NCBI GenBank assembly: GCA_947469885.1
Contig: CANIQT010000029.1
Span: 1 to 45,125 of the forward strand
Length of the DNA stretch: 45,125 nucleotides
Origin: Bacteroidota bacterium
Lineage (GTDB): Bacteria; Bacteroidota; Bacteroidia; 2-12-FULL-35-15
Direction: 5' to 3'
In this document: positions 17,122-25,219 of the stretch, one piece after another
Position numbering within the stretch: position 1 is the stretch's first letter
Layout of the letters: each line of letters starts with the position of its first letter
Notes under the pieces: generated by a model
What the model was told of the DNA's origin: nothing
The model's input: the letters and a program-made list of their open reading frames with translations, nothing else
Databases searched by the model: none
Translations under genes and position numbers: made by a program

Positions 17122-18000
17122 TCAACTGAATTTTAAAAGATATTTTTGGCAGGCATCACTATCAGCGGGAACAGATTTTATTATTTCAAGAAAATCTTTA
17201 ATCGATTTTTGTTTCAATAAAACTTTTTTCAGCAGAAAATAATTTTTGCTGTAATATTGATTCTTTAGTAAATATGCATTGTTTACTGTAAAATTAAATC
17301 TATCGTTCTGAAACAAGTTACATTCGGTTAAAATAGTTTTTATCATATTATTACACGAATTATTTAGCGAAACCGCTTTTGTGGGCTTTGCGTTTATTTT
17401 AGACATGTATTTATTAAGGCACCAGTAAATATTTTCGTTGTGTTTCAGTTGCATTACGGCAGTGGTTGCATCCAGTATTCGATCTGATTTAAAGAAGCTA
17501 ACAGTACCATAATTTCCAATCACATCACAAAGCGCCTCGTTAAAATCGTATGGGATTTTTATTTCCAATTGAGAAATGTAATTATGTATCAGTTCATGAA
17601 AAATAATAAATGATTCGGCTTCTTTGGGATATTGAAAAAAACGTTTGTTCAGCATGGCAGAAGAGTTGGCGTAAGTTTTATAACAAAAGGTTTGGTATCC
17701 TTTTAACTGAAACTCTTTACTTTTTTGGTCAGCTAATTCTTGGTCGGTGTTACAGGAAATAAAATTGTAACACTCCTTGGGGCACTCAATTTTGTCAGGC
17801 TTTGAAACGTACACATAGAGATAAGGCTTATCTACTTCCATGCTTTTGGTAAATAAATCACCTTTCAGTTCGATACCAATTTCTTTATACGCAAAAGTTT
17901 TTACCTGTTCAACAAATTGGAGTGAGTCATTTGTACTTGCCACGACTTTTAGGTCGTGAAGAATGAAAAATAAAATCAAAGGCTTTAGCCAAATATTCAC
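17122..18000 (-). CDS. putative secreted zincin-like protein whose start lies in a REP element
   Basis: This is a 292-residue frame from GTG 18000 to TGA. 'FIIFHELIHNYISQ' (about 148-161) is an HExxH zinc motif, and 'FNEALCDVIGN' about 19 residues later offers a Glu as third ligand, the gluzincin-like layout. The protein is Cys-containing and not otherwise recognised. The first 23 residues (MNIWLKPLILFFILHDLKVVAS) look like a signal peptide but are encoded by the REP-type palindromes at 17937-18062. There is no other start codon before residue about 53, so either the REP supplies the export signal or the true 5' end was lost. There is no T9SS domain. Activity is not proven; the motif may also be structural. 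Confidence 0.55.
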   Translation of the reverse strand: MNIWLKPLILFFILHDLKVVASTNDSLQFVEQVKTFAYKEIGIELKGDLFTKSMEVDKPYLYVYVSKPDKIECPKECYNFISCNTDQELADQKSKEFQLKGYQTFCYKTYANSSAMLNKRFFQYPKEAESFIIFHELIHNYISQLEIKIPYDFNEALCDVIGNYGTVSFFKSDRILDATTAVMQLKHNENIYWCLNKYMSKINAKPTKAVSLNNSCNNMIKTILTECNLFQNDRFNFTVNNAYLLKNQYYSKNYFLLKKVLLKQKSIKDFLEIIKSVPADSDACQKYLLKFS

Positions 18001-18062
18001 AATCGGTTTTGGCTAAAGCCAAATTGTTTTAATACATTTTAACACGACTTAAAGGCGTGGCT
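17937..18062. repeat. REP-type composite palindrome, copy 1
   Basis: Four palindromic pieces follow in order: GCCACGACTTTTAGGTCGTG (about 17939-17958), AAGGCTTTAGCC (around 17980), TTTTGGCTAAAGCCAAA (18007-18023) and CACGACTTAAAGGCGTGG (18043-18060). The same four-part order occurs at 28268-28383. Such 'ACGACC..GGTCGT' plus 'TTGGCT..AGCCAA' palindromes look like REP sequences spread by RAYT transposases; no RAYT gene is in the window. It overlaps the first 60 or so bases of the zincin-like gene. Confidence 0.75.
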
Positions 18063-18085
18063 ATTTTATTTTACTATAAATGGAA

Positions 18086-18751
18086 TTACTGTTTAATCAG
18101 TTTAATCGTTTGATTTGATTGCGGCACTTTCAGAAAATACAACCCTTGTTTCAATTCAGAAAAATCTTTCTGTTCAATGTGTTTACCGATAAAAATAACT
18201 TGTCCAATAGCATTGTACAATTCATAATTTTCATTTCCTTTACTATTCTGAACATTTATTTTAGCTGCAAAAGGATTTGGAAAAACAGAAATAACATCAA
18301 CAGACGATAAGTTATTTACTTCAACACTAGCCCATGAAATAAAAGCATATCCTGGGTTTCCTGTTCCGGCTATTCCACCATTACCATTGGCACCACCACC
18401 GCCACCGCCATAGTTTCCACCATTTCCAGAAGGGTTGGTTACATTGCAATTATTATCAGTAAACCCTGCTCCTTTTCCACCACTACCTCCTGGTGCACCG
18501 CCACTCAAACCGCCACTTCCACCTGGAGTTAAACAGTTGGTTCCGTTCCATGCAATGGTATTACCACCTGTACCTCCATTGGCAATGCTTCCTGCGGCAC
18601 CACCGCCACCACCACCAAAGTAAGTATAATATCCACCACCACCAGTGCCACCAGTTCTGTTAGCAATAGTTCCGTTCATGCCAATTCCTCCTGCACCACC
18701 ACCACCAATATTTGGATTACCAATAGAAGTTCCATTGGCTCCACCAGTTGC
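18086..18751 (-). pseudogene. glycine-rich T9SS protein, part after an in-frame TGA
   Basis: This is the C-terminal two thirds of a glycine-rich secreted protein. The frame is the same as in 18752-19051, separated only by one TGA codon. It reads ATGGANGTSIGNPNIGGGG onwards, with long Gly runs ('YFGGGGGGAAGSIANGGTGG'), then the sorting domain 'ISVFPNPFAAKI...GLYFLKVPQSNQTIKLIKQ'. There is an internal ATG at 18679, but it would give no signal peptide, so separate expression and export are unlikely. Without readthrough the product lacks its T9SS signal. It ends at TAA next to REP copy 1. Confidence 0.7.
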
Positions 18752-19051
18752 TCAAATTAAGGAACCAACCGAAGTTGTACCAGCAACCGAGCCGTTTCCG
18801 TTTGTACCAATGGTTACGGGTAGTGTACTTAAAGGAACGACAGTATATACTCCTGAAGCGTAACCACCACCACCACCACCACCTGCGCCATTGCCACCTC
18901 CTGCTCCTCCTCCACCCACTACTTCAATAGTAATAGAGGTGACACCAGAAGGAACAGTAAATGTTCCCGATGTTGTAAATGCCTGTGAGGATTGTGCAAT
19001 AATTGCATTACTTAGTAAAGCAACGAACAAAAGTATAATTAGTTTTTTCAT
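18752..19051 (-). CDS. glycine-rich secreted protein, N-terminal part
   Basis: This is a 99-codon frame with signal peptide MKKLIILLFVALLSNAIIAQ and a glycine-rich domain start ('FTTSGTFTVPSGVTSITIEVVGGGG', then 'GGGGGGGYASGVYTV'), which is the usual opening of glycine-rich surface proteins in Bacteroidota. It stops at TGA (18754-18752) in the context 'TSVGSLI-stop-ATGGANG'. Related proteins usually read GSL(I/V)(S/T)ATGG here, so one base change (TCA to TGA) explains the stop. The whole gene would be 18086-19051, about 321 codons. It sits 35 bp downstream of serC on the same strand. Confidence 0.65.
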   Translation of the reverse strand: MKKLIILLFVALLSNAIIAQSSQAFTTSGTFTVPSGVTSITIEVVGGGGAGGGNGAGGGGGGGYASGVYTVVPLSTLPVTIGTNGNGSVAGTTSVGSLI

Positions 19052-19086
19052 CGATTAAGTTTATTTATTTGTATAAAAATTATTTG

Positions 19087-20160
19087 TCAAGCAAATTTTT
19101 TCTCGAATGCCTGCATTACTTCTACCAGAGCATTTACACTTTCAAGTGGAAGTGCGTTGTACAAAGATGCACGATAACCACCCACATCGCGATGCCCGCG
19201 CAAACCGCTCAAATTAGCTTCTTTAGCAAGTTTATCAAATTCAGATTCCAATGCTGGTTTGTGCATTATAAAGGTTACATTCATTTTCGAACGGTCTTCA
19301 ATAGCAGTGGTACCAACAAACATAGAATTACGGTCAATCTCAGAATATAATGTGGATGCTTTTTCATTATTCACTTTTTCAATCCAGTCAATTCCACCAT
19401 TTTTTTTCAACCACTTCATAGTAAGCATGGAAACATAAATAGGAAAAACAGGAGGAGTGTTGTACATACTGTCACCCTTGATGTGTACCTGATAATCCAG
19501 CATCGAAAGCATTTTTCTTCCTGTTTTACCTAACGCTCTCTCGTCAACAGCTATCATAGTCGCTCCGGCTGGACCCATGTTTTTCTGAGCTCCAGCATAA
19601 ATCAATTCAAAATCATTTCCGTTTACTCTCCTACTGAAAATATCACTGCTCATGTCGCACACCAATGGTACTTTGGTTTTAGGAAAGTCTTGCATTTGAG
19701 TTCCATAAATGGTGTTATTGGAAGTGATATGCAAATAATCTAATGTATCAGGTATTTCAAAACCCTTAGGTATATAAGTGTATTTTTTATCTTCAGACGA
19801 AGCAACCACTAATGTGTTGCCAATCATCTTTGCTTCTTTGATAGCTTTGCTTGCCCATACACCTGTGTTGATGTATCCAGCAGTGCCATCGGTACGCAAT
19901 AAATTATAAGGCACCATTGCAAATTGAAGACTTGCCCCTCCTCCCAAAAACAATATTTTATAATTTTCATTTAATCCTAATAGTTCTTTTACCAACGCTC
20001 TGGATTCGTCCATCACCTTTTCAAAGTTTTTGCTGCGGTGAGAAATTTCTAACAATGATAAATTGAGATTATCAAAGTTGATGCATGCTTCGGATGCCTG
20101 TTGTAATACTTCAGCAGGTAGTATTCCAGGACCTGCGCTAAAATTGTGAACTTTTGACAT
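19087..20160 (-). CDS. serC: phosphoserine aminotransferase
   Basis: This is a 357-residue PLP enzyme converting 3-phosphohydroxypyruvate and glutamate to phosphoserine and 2-oxoglutarate in serine synthesis (also used in the pyridoxal phosphate route). It is full length for the family. It opens with 'VHNFSAGPGILPAEVL', typical of SerC. The PLP lysine is Lys193 in 'IYAGAQKNMGPAG'. 'GGGASLQFAMVPYNLL' (about 73-88) is the phosphate-contacting loop, and 'HRDVGGYRASLYNA' near the C-terminus binds substrate. The start ATG 20160 is clear, behind an A/C-rich leader. No serA is in the window. A TATTTTTG box lies about 50 bp upstream. Confidence 0.96.
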   Translation of the reverse strand: MSKVHNFSAGPGILPAEVLQQASEACINFDNLNLSLLEISHRSKNFEKVMDESRALVKELLGLNENYKILFLGGGASLQFAMVPYNLLRTDGTAGYINTGVWASKAIKEAKMIGNTLVVASSEDKKYTYIPKGFEIPDTLDYLHITSNNTIYGTQMQDFPKTKVPLVCDMSSDIFSRRVNGNDFELIYAGAQKNMGPAGATMIAVDERALGKTGRKMLSMLDYQVHIKGDSMYNTPPVFPIYVSMLTMKWLKKNGGIDWIEKVNNEKASTLYSEIDRNSMFVGTTAIEDRSKMNVTFIMHKPALESEFDKLAKEANLSGLRGHRDVGGYRASLYNALPLESVNALVEVMQAFEKKFA

Positions 20161-20211
20161 AACGTTTTTAGTTTGTTGTTTGTTTTAGTTTGTTGTTAGA
20201 AATGTTGGTTG

Positions 20212-20219
20212 CAAAAATA
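20212..20219 (-). promoter_or_regulatory. TATTTTTG (-7) box upstream of serC
   Basis: The minus strand reads TATTTTTG followed by CAACC, the usual -7 box form in Bacteroidota, about 52 nt before the serC start. No good TTTG box is seen 19-21 nt further upstream, so only half the promoter is supported. A similar sequence (TACTTTTGCAACC) precedes pyrD. Confidence 0.35.
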
Positions 20220-20222
20220 ACA

Positions 20223-20293
20223 AAATAGTTTGTGGTTTTCGGTTTAAGGTTGTTGTTAACTAAAAACCACAAACCACAAACCACAAACTATTT
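20223..20293. repeat. inverted repeat and heptamers at the end of the 20288 gene
   Basis: AAATAGTTTGTGGTTT (20223-20238) is perfectly inverted at 20278-20293. On the minus strand the stop TAG (20290-20288) is followed directly by three TTTGTGG heptamers (20287-20267). The right arm therefore includes the stop codon and two coding bases. It may act as a weak terminator, though no T-run follows. Confidence 0.7.
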
Positions 20294-21307
20294 CTTTTTC
20301 TTCTTTTCCTTTTTCTTCACATTGTTTCCTTCCCCAGTTGGTGCATTTTTATCGAATACAGTTTTGTAATTGTTACTTCCGCTGCTGCTTGGGCTGGCAT
20401 CGTGAGGATTGTGGTATAATTTATCCTTTTCATCTTTATCATTAATGGCATTCAAATCATTTCCGTAATTCCATTTTCCTTTTTTAAATCCGAAACCATC
20501 GTAACTCATATCGTTGCAATAATATTGGAATTGACCTTCCAGTTGTGGTGAGGCGGGGGCAAGATGGTCGAACACAATAGAATCTTTTTTATGGCTGTAG
20601 CGCAACGACATGGAGCAACTAGCAGAATATTCGAAGATAATTCTCTTTGGGTATTTTTTTTCCATTACAAAAATATCTGCCCCAAATCGTGGAGTTCCAT
20701 TACCATCAAAGGTAAGTACATCAATTATTTTTTTGCACGAAAACTTATCGTTTCCGTCCCAGGCAAGCAATGTATAATACGTTTTACCTTTCCATTTCTT
20801 TTCAATAATTTTATAATACCACATACCCAACCACTTTTTGTTGTCAGTAATGGCATTGTCAGGATTTTTTATTTCGGTTGATTTATCTATCAGGGGATAC
20901 AACTGCATCACTTCTGTTTTCGATTTCCCCCCCCCCGCATTTTTTGCTTGCACAAATTTTTCTTGTATGAATCCATAGTATTCATGGGTTCCATCGGTTT
21001 TTGGAACATCCCAGGTAATGATTCTGAATTTTTTGTCGGAAGGGGTTAAGAGACTAACGTATTTTAAAATGGATAATGAATCGAAAGGATAATCGAACGA
21101 ACTAGGAGAATTTAAAGCTTGTTCGAAAGTAGTAAGTAATTGAGCATTGTAAGTTTCTTTATCTGCATCGGTTTTTGATGAATACATTTTTTTACAAATG
21201 TTAAGCAAAGTATCTTGGAGAGAATCAAAAACTTTTGTTTCGTTGGTTGTTTGAGAAGTAACAACCAACGAGACAAAAGTAAAACAAAGAAGCAATAATT
21301 TTTTCAT
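20288..21307 (-). CDS. secreted protein of unknown function
   Basis: This is a 339-residue protein from ATG 21307 (MKKLLLLCFTFVSLVVTSQ, a signal peptide). A TTG nine bases upstream is less likely. The mature part has aromatic-rich strands ('EYYGFIQEKFVQ', 'KKWLGMWYYKIIEKKWKGKTYYTLLAWDGND', 'IIFEYSASCSMSLRYS') and a low-complexity tail of Lys (KKKEKKKKKK). I do not recognise a named domain; no T9SS domain is present. A run of ten G on the coding strand encodes Gly-Gly-Gly in 'NAGGGKSK'. It is flanked by serC downstream and the S41 peptidase upstream on the same strand, with 24 bp to the latter's stop, so an operon is plausible. The stop TAG opens a TTTGTGG heptamer tract. Confidence 0.75.
   Translation of the reverse strand: MKKLLLLCFTFVSLVVTSQTTNETKVFDSLQDTLLNICKKMYSSKTDADKETYNAQLLTTFEQALNSPSSFDYPFDSLSILKYVSLLTPSDKKFRIITWDVPKTDGTHEYYGFIQEKFVQAKNAGGGKSKTEVMQLYPLIDKSTEIKNPDNAITDNKKWLGMWYYKIIEKKWKGKTYYTLLAWDGNDKFSCKKIIDVLTFDGNGTPRFGADIFVMEKKYPKRIIFEYSASCSMSLRYSHKKDSIVFDHLAPASPQLEGQFQYYCNDMSYDGFGFKKGKWNYGNDLNAINDKDEKDKLYHNPHDASPSSSGSNNYKTVFDKNAPTGEGNNVKKKEKKKKK
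20927..20936. repeat. ten-base C/G homopolymer inside a coding region
   Basis: There are ten consecutive C on the plus strand (G on the coding strand). In the present length the frame stays open. It is the longest G/C homopolymer noticed in the window and prone to slippage. Confidence 0.85.
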
Positions 21308-21331
21308 CAACTCCAAAGTGATAATTATTAA

Positions 21332-23416
21332 TTACCTCATTTCATTCATAATATTTAGCGTTTCGTTCAGGTAAATATCTTTTTTTAGTGTTTTCTGAAA
21401 CTCCTTTGCTTTATTCACTTTTACAGTGTCGGATGCGGGAAAAGCATCTGATTTCAAGGTTATCACATCAATACTACTTAGTTCTTTATCAAGGTCTTCC
21501 ATTTTTTGGGATTCCGCTTTAAAACGTTTTTGCTCCGTCATATATTTATCAAAATTTAATGAAACTACCGAACTGTCTTTTTGTCTTTTTACTCTTCTTG
21601 CAGCTTCTTCCAAAATTCCAAAACCTGTATTTTTTTTCATACGTGCTTCGCAATTTTCTTTTAATTTTTTAACCGAATAATCGGGTTTCAATTCTTTGTA
21701 TTTTGCAGAAGCAATTTCGTCCCAAGCCATAGGATAATCACTTTCCTTTTCTCCTAAATCAAGTAAATAATAAGGGTCGGGCAAAATAATATCAGGTGTA
21801 ACCCCACGCAACTGTGTAGCCCCTCCATTGATTCGGTAAAACTTTTGCATAGTAACCTTTACTGCACCTAATGGTTTTAAACTTGCCATACTTGGAGGCA
21901 AGGAAGGATCTAACTCATACACTCTTTGCACAGTACCTTTTCCATAAGTCGTAGGCGAAGTGCCCACTATAACTCCTCGTTTGTAATCCTGAATAGCTGC
22001 TGCCATAATTTCGGAAGCGGATGCAGAATTAGAATTGACCATAATCGTTAATGGACCGCTATAAGTTATTGAAGGATCTGGGTCTTCTTTTATTTCTGGG
22101 CTTCCTGTTTTAGACTTTACCTGAACCATAGGACCTTTATCAATAAACAATCCTGCCATTTCTATTACATCGTTCAACGAACCACCACCATTGTTTCTCA
22201 GGTCAAGAATCACTCCATCCACATTTTCATCTTTCAACTTTTCCAGTTCTTTTTTTACATCACGCGAGCAACTTCTTCCACCTGTACCGTTAAAATCATC
22301 ATAAAATTCAGGAAGTTTAATGTATCCTATGTTCTTTTTTCCTTTCAACAAAACTGATTGAGCAAAGGTATCTTCCATAACCACAATATCCCGAATAAGG
22401 TAAATAATTATGATACTTCCATCTGGCTTTTTCACTGTCAATCGTACTTCTGTTCCTTTTTTTCCTCTTATTAATTGAACTACATCGTTCAGTTGCATAT
22501 CAGCCACATCAACAGGTTCTTCGGCTCCCTGTGCCACTTTCAAAATATAATCACCCGTTTTTAATTGCCCTTGGCGGTATGATGGAGTACCAGGAATAAT
22601 ATTGGTCACTTTTATATAATCATCCTTTTCCTGAAGTTGTGCACCAATTCCAAAAAACTGTCCGCTCATTCCTGCATCAAATGCTGCTTTGTCTTTAGGT
22701 GCAAAATATTCAGTATGCGGATCGTAAATGCTTGTTATTACATTAAAATACATAGCCAACCTGTCGTTGCGATTATATTTTTTTAAACGTTTAAAATAAT
22801 CATCATACATTTTCAAAACTTTTTTACGTGCTTCGACCACCACCACTTCTTTCGATTTAATCTGAACTGTATCCGATTTTTCTTTTGCTTTTTGCTGTGC
22901 ATCCATTATTTCAAACATCTTTGCAAGCACATTGTATTTCATTGATTTTCTCCAAGCATCTTTCAAATCCTCTTTACTAGACGAAAATTTTAATTTTTCT
23001 CCATCCGTTTCCACTGTTTCCTCTTTTGTAAAATCCATAGGTTTGGTAAGCACATCGGTATAATATGTTTTTGCTTCTTCAATTCTACTTGTAATTATTT
23101 CAAGCGATTTGTCAAAAAAATTGAAAGTGCCTTTGTTAATATCATCATCAATTGAATGATTCAATTTTTTTAATTCATCTACATCCGATTGAACTAAAAA
23201 CTTTTTGCCACCATCAAGTCGCTTTATGTATAGTTCATAAATTTTTTCGGAAACGGCATCATTAATTTCTAACGGAGAGTAATGTAATACTTTTAAATTC
23301 TGCATCAACGCCTGGTCAATAGCACTTTCCTTATCTGATTGAATAATATATGTGAACGATGCTAACGCAACAAAAGCGAGAGGTAAAAAGAAAAGAAGTT
23401 TTTTATTTCTGGTCAT
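21332..23416 (-). CDS. S41 family C-terminal processing peptidase (tail-specific protease)
   Basis: This is a 694-residue periplasmic protease of the Prc/Tsp type. I chose ATG 23416 (MTRNKKLLFFLPLAFVALASF, a signal sequence or anchor) over an upstream frame extension to 23479 without signal features. Order: an N-terminal helical domain (about 30-240), a PDZ domain (about 250-340, 'GIGAQLQEKDDYIKVTNIIPGTPSY'), and the S41 core (about 345-560). The predicted Ser-Lys dyad is Ser468 in 'NSASASEI' and Lys493 in 'TYGKGTVQ', 25 residues apart as in E. coli Prc. 'DLRNNGGGSLNDV' is the family loop. The tail contains the usual Tsp C-terminal region. It trims or degrades proteins by their C-termini in the envelope. 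It is divergent from the gene at 23539 across a 122-bp gap. Confidence 0.93.
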   Translation of the reverse strand: MTRNKKLLFFLPLAFVALASFTYIIQSDKESAIDQALMQNLKVLHYSPLEINDAVSEKIYELYIKRLDGGKKFLVQSDVDELKKLNHSIDDDINKGTFNFFDKSLEIITSRIEEAKTYYTDVLTKPMDFTKEETVETDGEKLKFSSSKEDLKDAWRKSMKYNVLAKMFEIMDAQQKAKEKSDTVQIKSKEVVVVEARKKVLKMYDDYFKRLKKYNRNDRLAMYFNVITSIYDPHTEYFAPKDKAAFDAGMSGQFFGIGAQLQEKDDYIKVTNIIPGTPSYRQGQLKTGDYILKVAQGAEEPVDVADMQLNDVVQLIRGKKGTEVRLTVKKPDGSIIIIYLIRDIVVMEDTFAQSVLLKGKKNIGYIKLPEFYDDFNGTGGRSCSRDVKKELEKLKDENVDGVILDLRNNGGGSLNDVIEMAGLFIDKGPMVQVKSKTGSPEIKEDPDPSITYSGPLTIMVNSNSASASEIMAAAIQDYKRGVIVGTSPTTYGKGTVQRVYELDPSLPPSMASLKPLGAVKVTMQKFYRINGGATQLRGVTPDIILPDPYYLLDLGEKESDYPMAWDEIASAKYKELKPDYSVKKLKENCEARMKKNTGFGILEEAARRVKRQKDSSVVSLNFDKYMTEQKRFKAESQKMEDLDKELSSIDVITLKSDAFPASDTVKVNKAKEFQKTLKKDIYLNETLNIMNEMR

Positions 23417-23538
23417 AACAATCTGGTTTTTATTTTTTACGAAATTACGAATAATACCAACAGGCAAACATGATACCAAAATTCATTTCACAAATATTAA
23501 CACCAATAAAGTTGGTACTATTTTTCTACTTTTACAAA

Positions 23539-24009
23539 ATGAAATCTTCAACCGTCTCCCAACTACAAAAAGAATTAGTTTCGTTAGAAAAAAAACAAAT
23601 CGTTGAGGTGTGTATGCGCCTTGTTAAATATAAAAAGGAAAACAAAGAATTACTTTCTTATTTATTGTTTGACCTAAGCGATGAACAAAAATTTGTTGCA
23701 GAAACTAAAAAAGAAATAACAGAATTATTTGGTTTGATAAATACCTCTACCATGTATTATGCGCGAAAGGGGATTCGTAAGGTATTGCGTTATACCAATA
23801 AATATATTAAGTATTCGGGCTTGCACCAAACAGAACTGGAATTGAGAATTTATTTTTGTCAACAATTAAAATCATCAGGAATTCCCTTTCATAAAAGTGA
23901 TGCGATGATTAATTTATATAATGGTCAGATAGAGAAAATAAAAAGGGTTTTAGAAAAACTCCATGAGGATATTCAATTTGATTTTGTAAAGATAATTGAG
24001 GGGCTTTAA
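23539..24009 (+). CDS. small conserved-looking cytoplasmic protein, unknown function
   Basis: This is a 156-residue, charged, mostly helical protein starting MKSSTVSQLQKELVSLEKK at ATG 23539. An upstream start at 23470 would lie within the intergenic region shared with the S41 gene and adds a hydrophobic stretch typical of translated AT-rich spacer. There is no signal peptide or membrane segment. 'ICFCQQL'-type Cys and the Lys-rich helices give no enzyme hint. I recall similar hypothetical proteins in Bacteroidota beside housekeeping genes but cannot name a domain. It is monocistronic, with a strong bidirectional terminator at 24013-24044. Confidence 0.7.
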   Translation: MKSSTVSQLQKELVSLEKKQIVEVCMRLVKYKKENKELLSYLLFDLSDEQKFVAETKKEITELFGLINTSTMYYARKGIRKVLRYTNKYIKYSGLHQTELELRIYFCQQLKSSGIPFHKSDAMINLYNGQIEKIKRVLEKLHEDIQFDFVKIIEGL

Positions 24010-24012
24010 TAA

Positions 24013-24044
24013 AAAAAGACGAACTAATTTAAGTTCGTCTTTTT
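24013..24044. terminator. bidirectional terminator
   Basis: AAAAAGACGAACT (24013-24025) pairs perfectly with AGTTCGTCTTTTT (24032-24044). The A and T flanks serve both the plus-strand gene ending at 24009 and the minus-strand desaturase unit ending at 24075. Confidence 0.88.
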
Positions 24045-24049
24045 GTCTT

Positions 24050-24070
24050 AATACCCAATACCTAATACTT
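24050..24070 (-). repeat. heptamer tract after the desaturase gene
   Basis: AATACCC, AATACCT, AATACTT on the plus strand read, on the minus strand, as GTATT-type heptamers that begin six bases after the stop TAG (24077-24075) and end just before the terminator. Confidence 0.7.
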
Positions 24071-24074
24071 TCTC

Positions 24075-25142
24075 CTAATTTCTTCCTACATATTTTAAAT
24101 GCACTACATGGGAGCGAACAGCAGACAATACAGTTGGAAACTCAAGATAAGTGACTCCAAACTGTAAGCAGGTTTCGCGAACAAGTTCAGATATTTTTGG
24201 ATAATGAACATGACTTATACGGGGAAACAAATGATGCTCTACCTGAAAATTTAACCCGCCTGTAAACCAAGAAACAATTTTATTTTTTGTAGCAAAATTG
24301 GCGGTAGTTTGTACTTGGTGTACTGCCCACTCTTCTTCTATTTTAAATTGTTTGGTATCTGGTGTTGAAAACGTGGCATCTTCGACAATATGCGCCAACT
24401 GAAACACCACTGAAATCACAAAACCGCAAACAAACGAAATGATTAAATAACCAACTATAGTTTCTATTAACCCCACCATAAATATAGGTAACACAATATA
24501 AACGGCTATATACATAATTTTGCTAAACCAGAAAATAAAATGTTCTTTGGTATCCATTTTACGGAAAGGCTGGTCGCCAATTTTACCGCTAAAGTATTTA
24601 GTGAAATCCTGAACAAAAACCCAAAGCAAATAGGTTACACCATAAAGAACTACCCAATAGATATGTTGAAAACGGTGATACCAGTATTTTTTTTGGTCAG
24701 CATGAACACGAATCCAAGGTTTAATATCAATATCATCATCCATACCTTCAATATTGGTGAACGAATGGTGATTTACATTGTGCTTGTATTTCCATAAATA
24801 AACGCTACCACCCATTGCATTTAGCGAATAGCCCATCAATTCGTTTACCCAAGGTTTGCGTGAAAAACTACCATGTGCGCCATCGTGCATTACATTAAAC
24901 CCAACCGCTGCCAAACTGATGCCCATAGTACAACACAAAATAATAGAAAGCCAAACGGGGGGAGTAAAGAAAACCAAAACAGTATAAAGTGCTGCTACTG
25001 ATAAAACCAAAAAAACGGTTTTGAAATAAAGTTTATAGTTTCCTGTCTGACGAATGTTATTGCTTTTAAAATAAGCATCTACTTTTTCTTTCAACGCATT
25101 AAAAAACAAACTGTTTTTATTATTAAAACTTACTTTTTGCAT
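24075..25142 (-). CDS. membrane fatty acid desaturase (acyl-CoA / linoleoyl-CoA desaturase type)
   Basis: This is a 355-residue membrane di-iron desaturase. The three His boxes are HDGAH (86-90), HNVNHH (121-126) and 'QVEHH' near residue 300, the last with Gln in front as in the delta-6/delta-5 front-end-like family. Hydrophobic pairs lie at about 43-85 and 180-255. It introduces a cis double bond into acyl chains using electrons from an external donor; no fused cytochrome b5 domain is present. The start is set at ATG 25142 (MQKVSFNNKN). The frame is open to 25253, but the extra part overlaps the DUF4442 gene and is not family-like. It is last in a probable unit with DUF4442, HMG-CoA lyase and pyrD. 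The stop is TAG with heptamers and a terminator. Confidence 0.9.
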   Translation of the reverse strand: MQKVSFNNKNSLFFNALKEKVDAYFKSNNIRQTGNYKLYFKTVFLVLSVAALYTVLVFFTPPVWLSIILCCTMGISLAAVGFNVMHDGAHGSFSRKPWVNELMGYSLNAMGGSVYLWKYKHNVNHHSFTNIEGMDDDIDIKPWIRVHADQKKYWYHRFQHIYWVVLYGVTYLLWVFVQDFTKYFSGKIGDQPFRKMDTKEHFIFWFSKIMYIAVYIVLPIFMVGLIETIVGYLIISFVCGFVISVVFQLAHIVEDATFSTPDTKQFKIEEEWAVHQVQTTANFATKNKIVSWFTGGLNFQVEHHLFPRISHVHYPKISELVRETCLQFGVTYLEFPTVLSAVRSHVVHLKYVGRN

Positions 25143-25219
25143 TCTGTATTTTTTTAAAATTGTTGTCAAATGTAACGATAAAATATACACTGGCAACAGC
25201 AATTTTCGAACCAGTAATG

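Noticed and set aside
18752..18754. Selenocysteine or a reassigned TGA
   Set aside because: No hairpin typical of a SECIS is obvious, the position is normally Ser/Thr, and several genes here end normally in TGA (for example pyrD and serC).
23470..23538. Upstream start for the small gene at 23539
   Set aside because: The added residues come from AT-rich spacer shared with the divergent S41 gene, and the ATG at 23539 starts a coherent charged helix.
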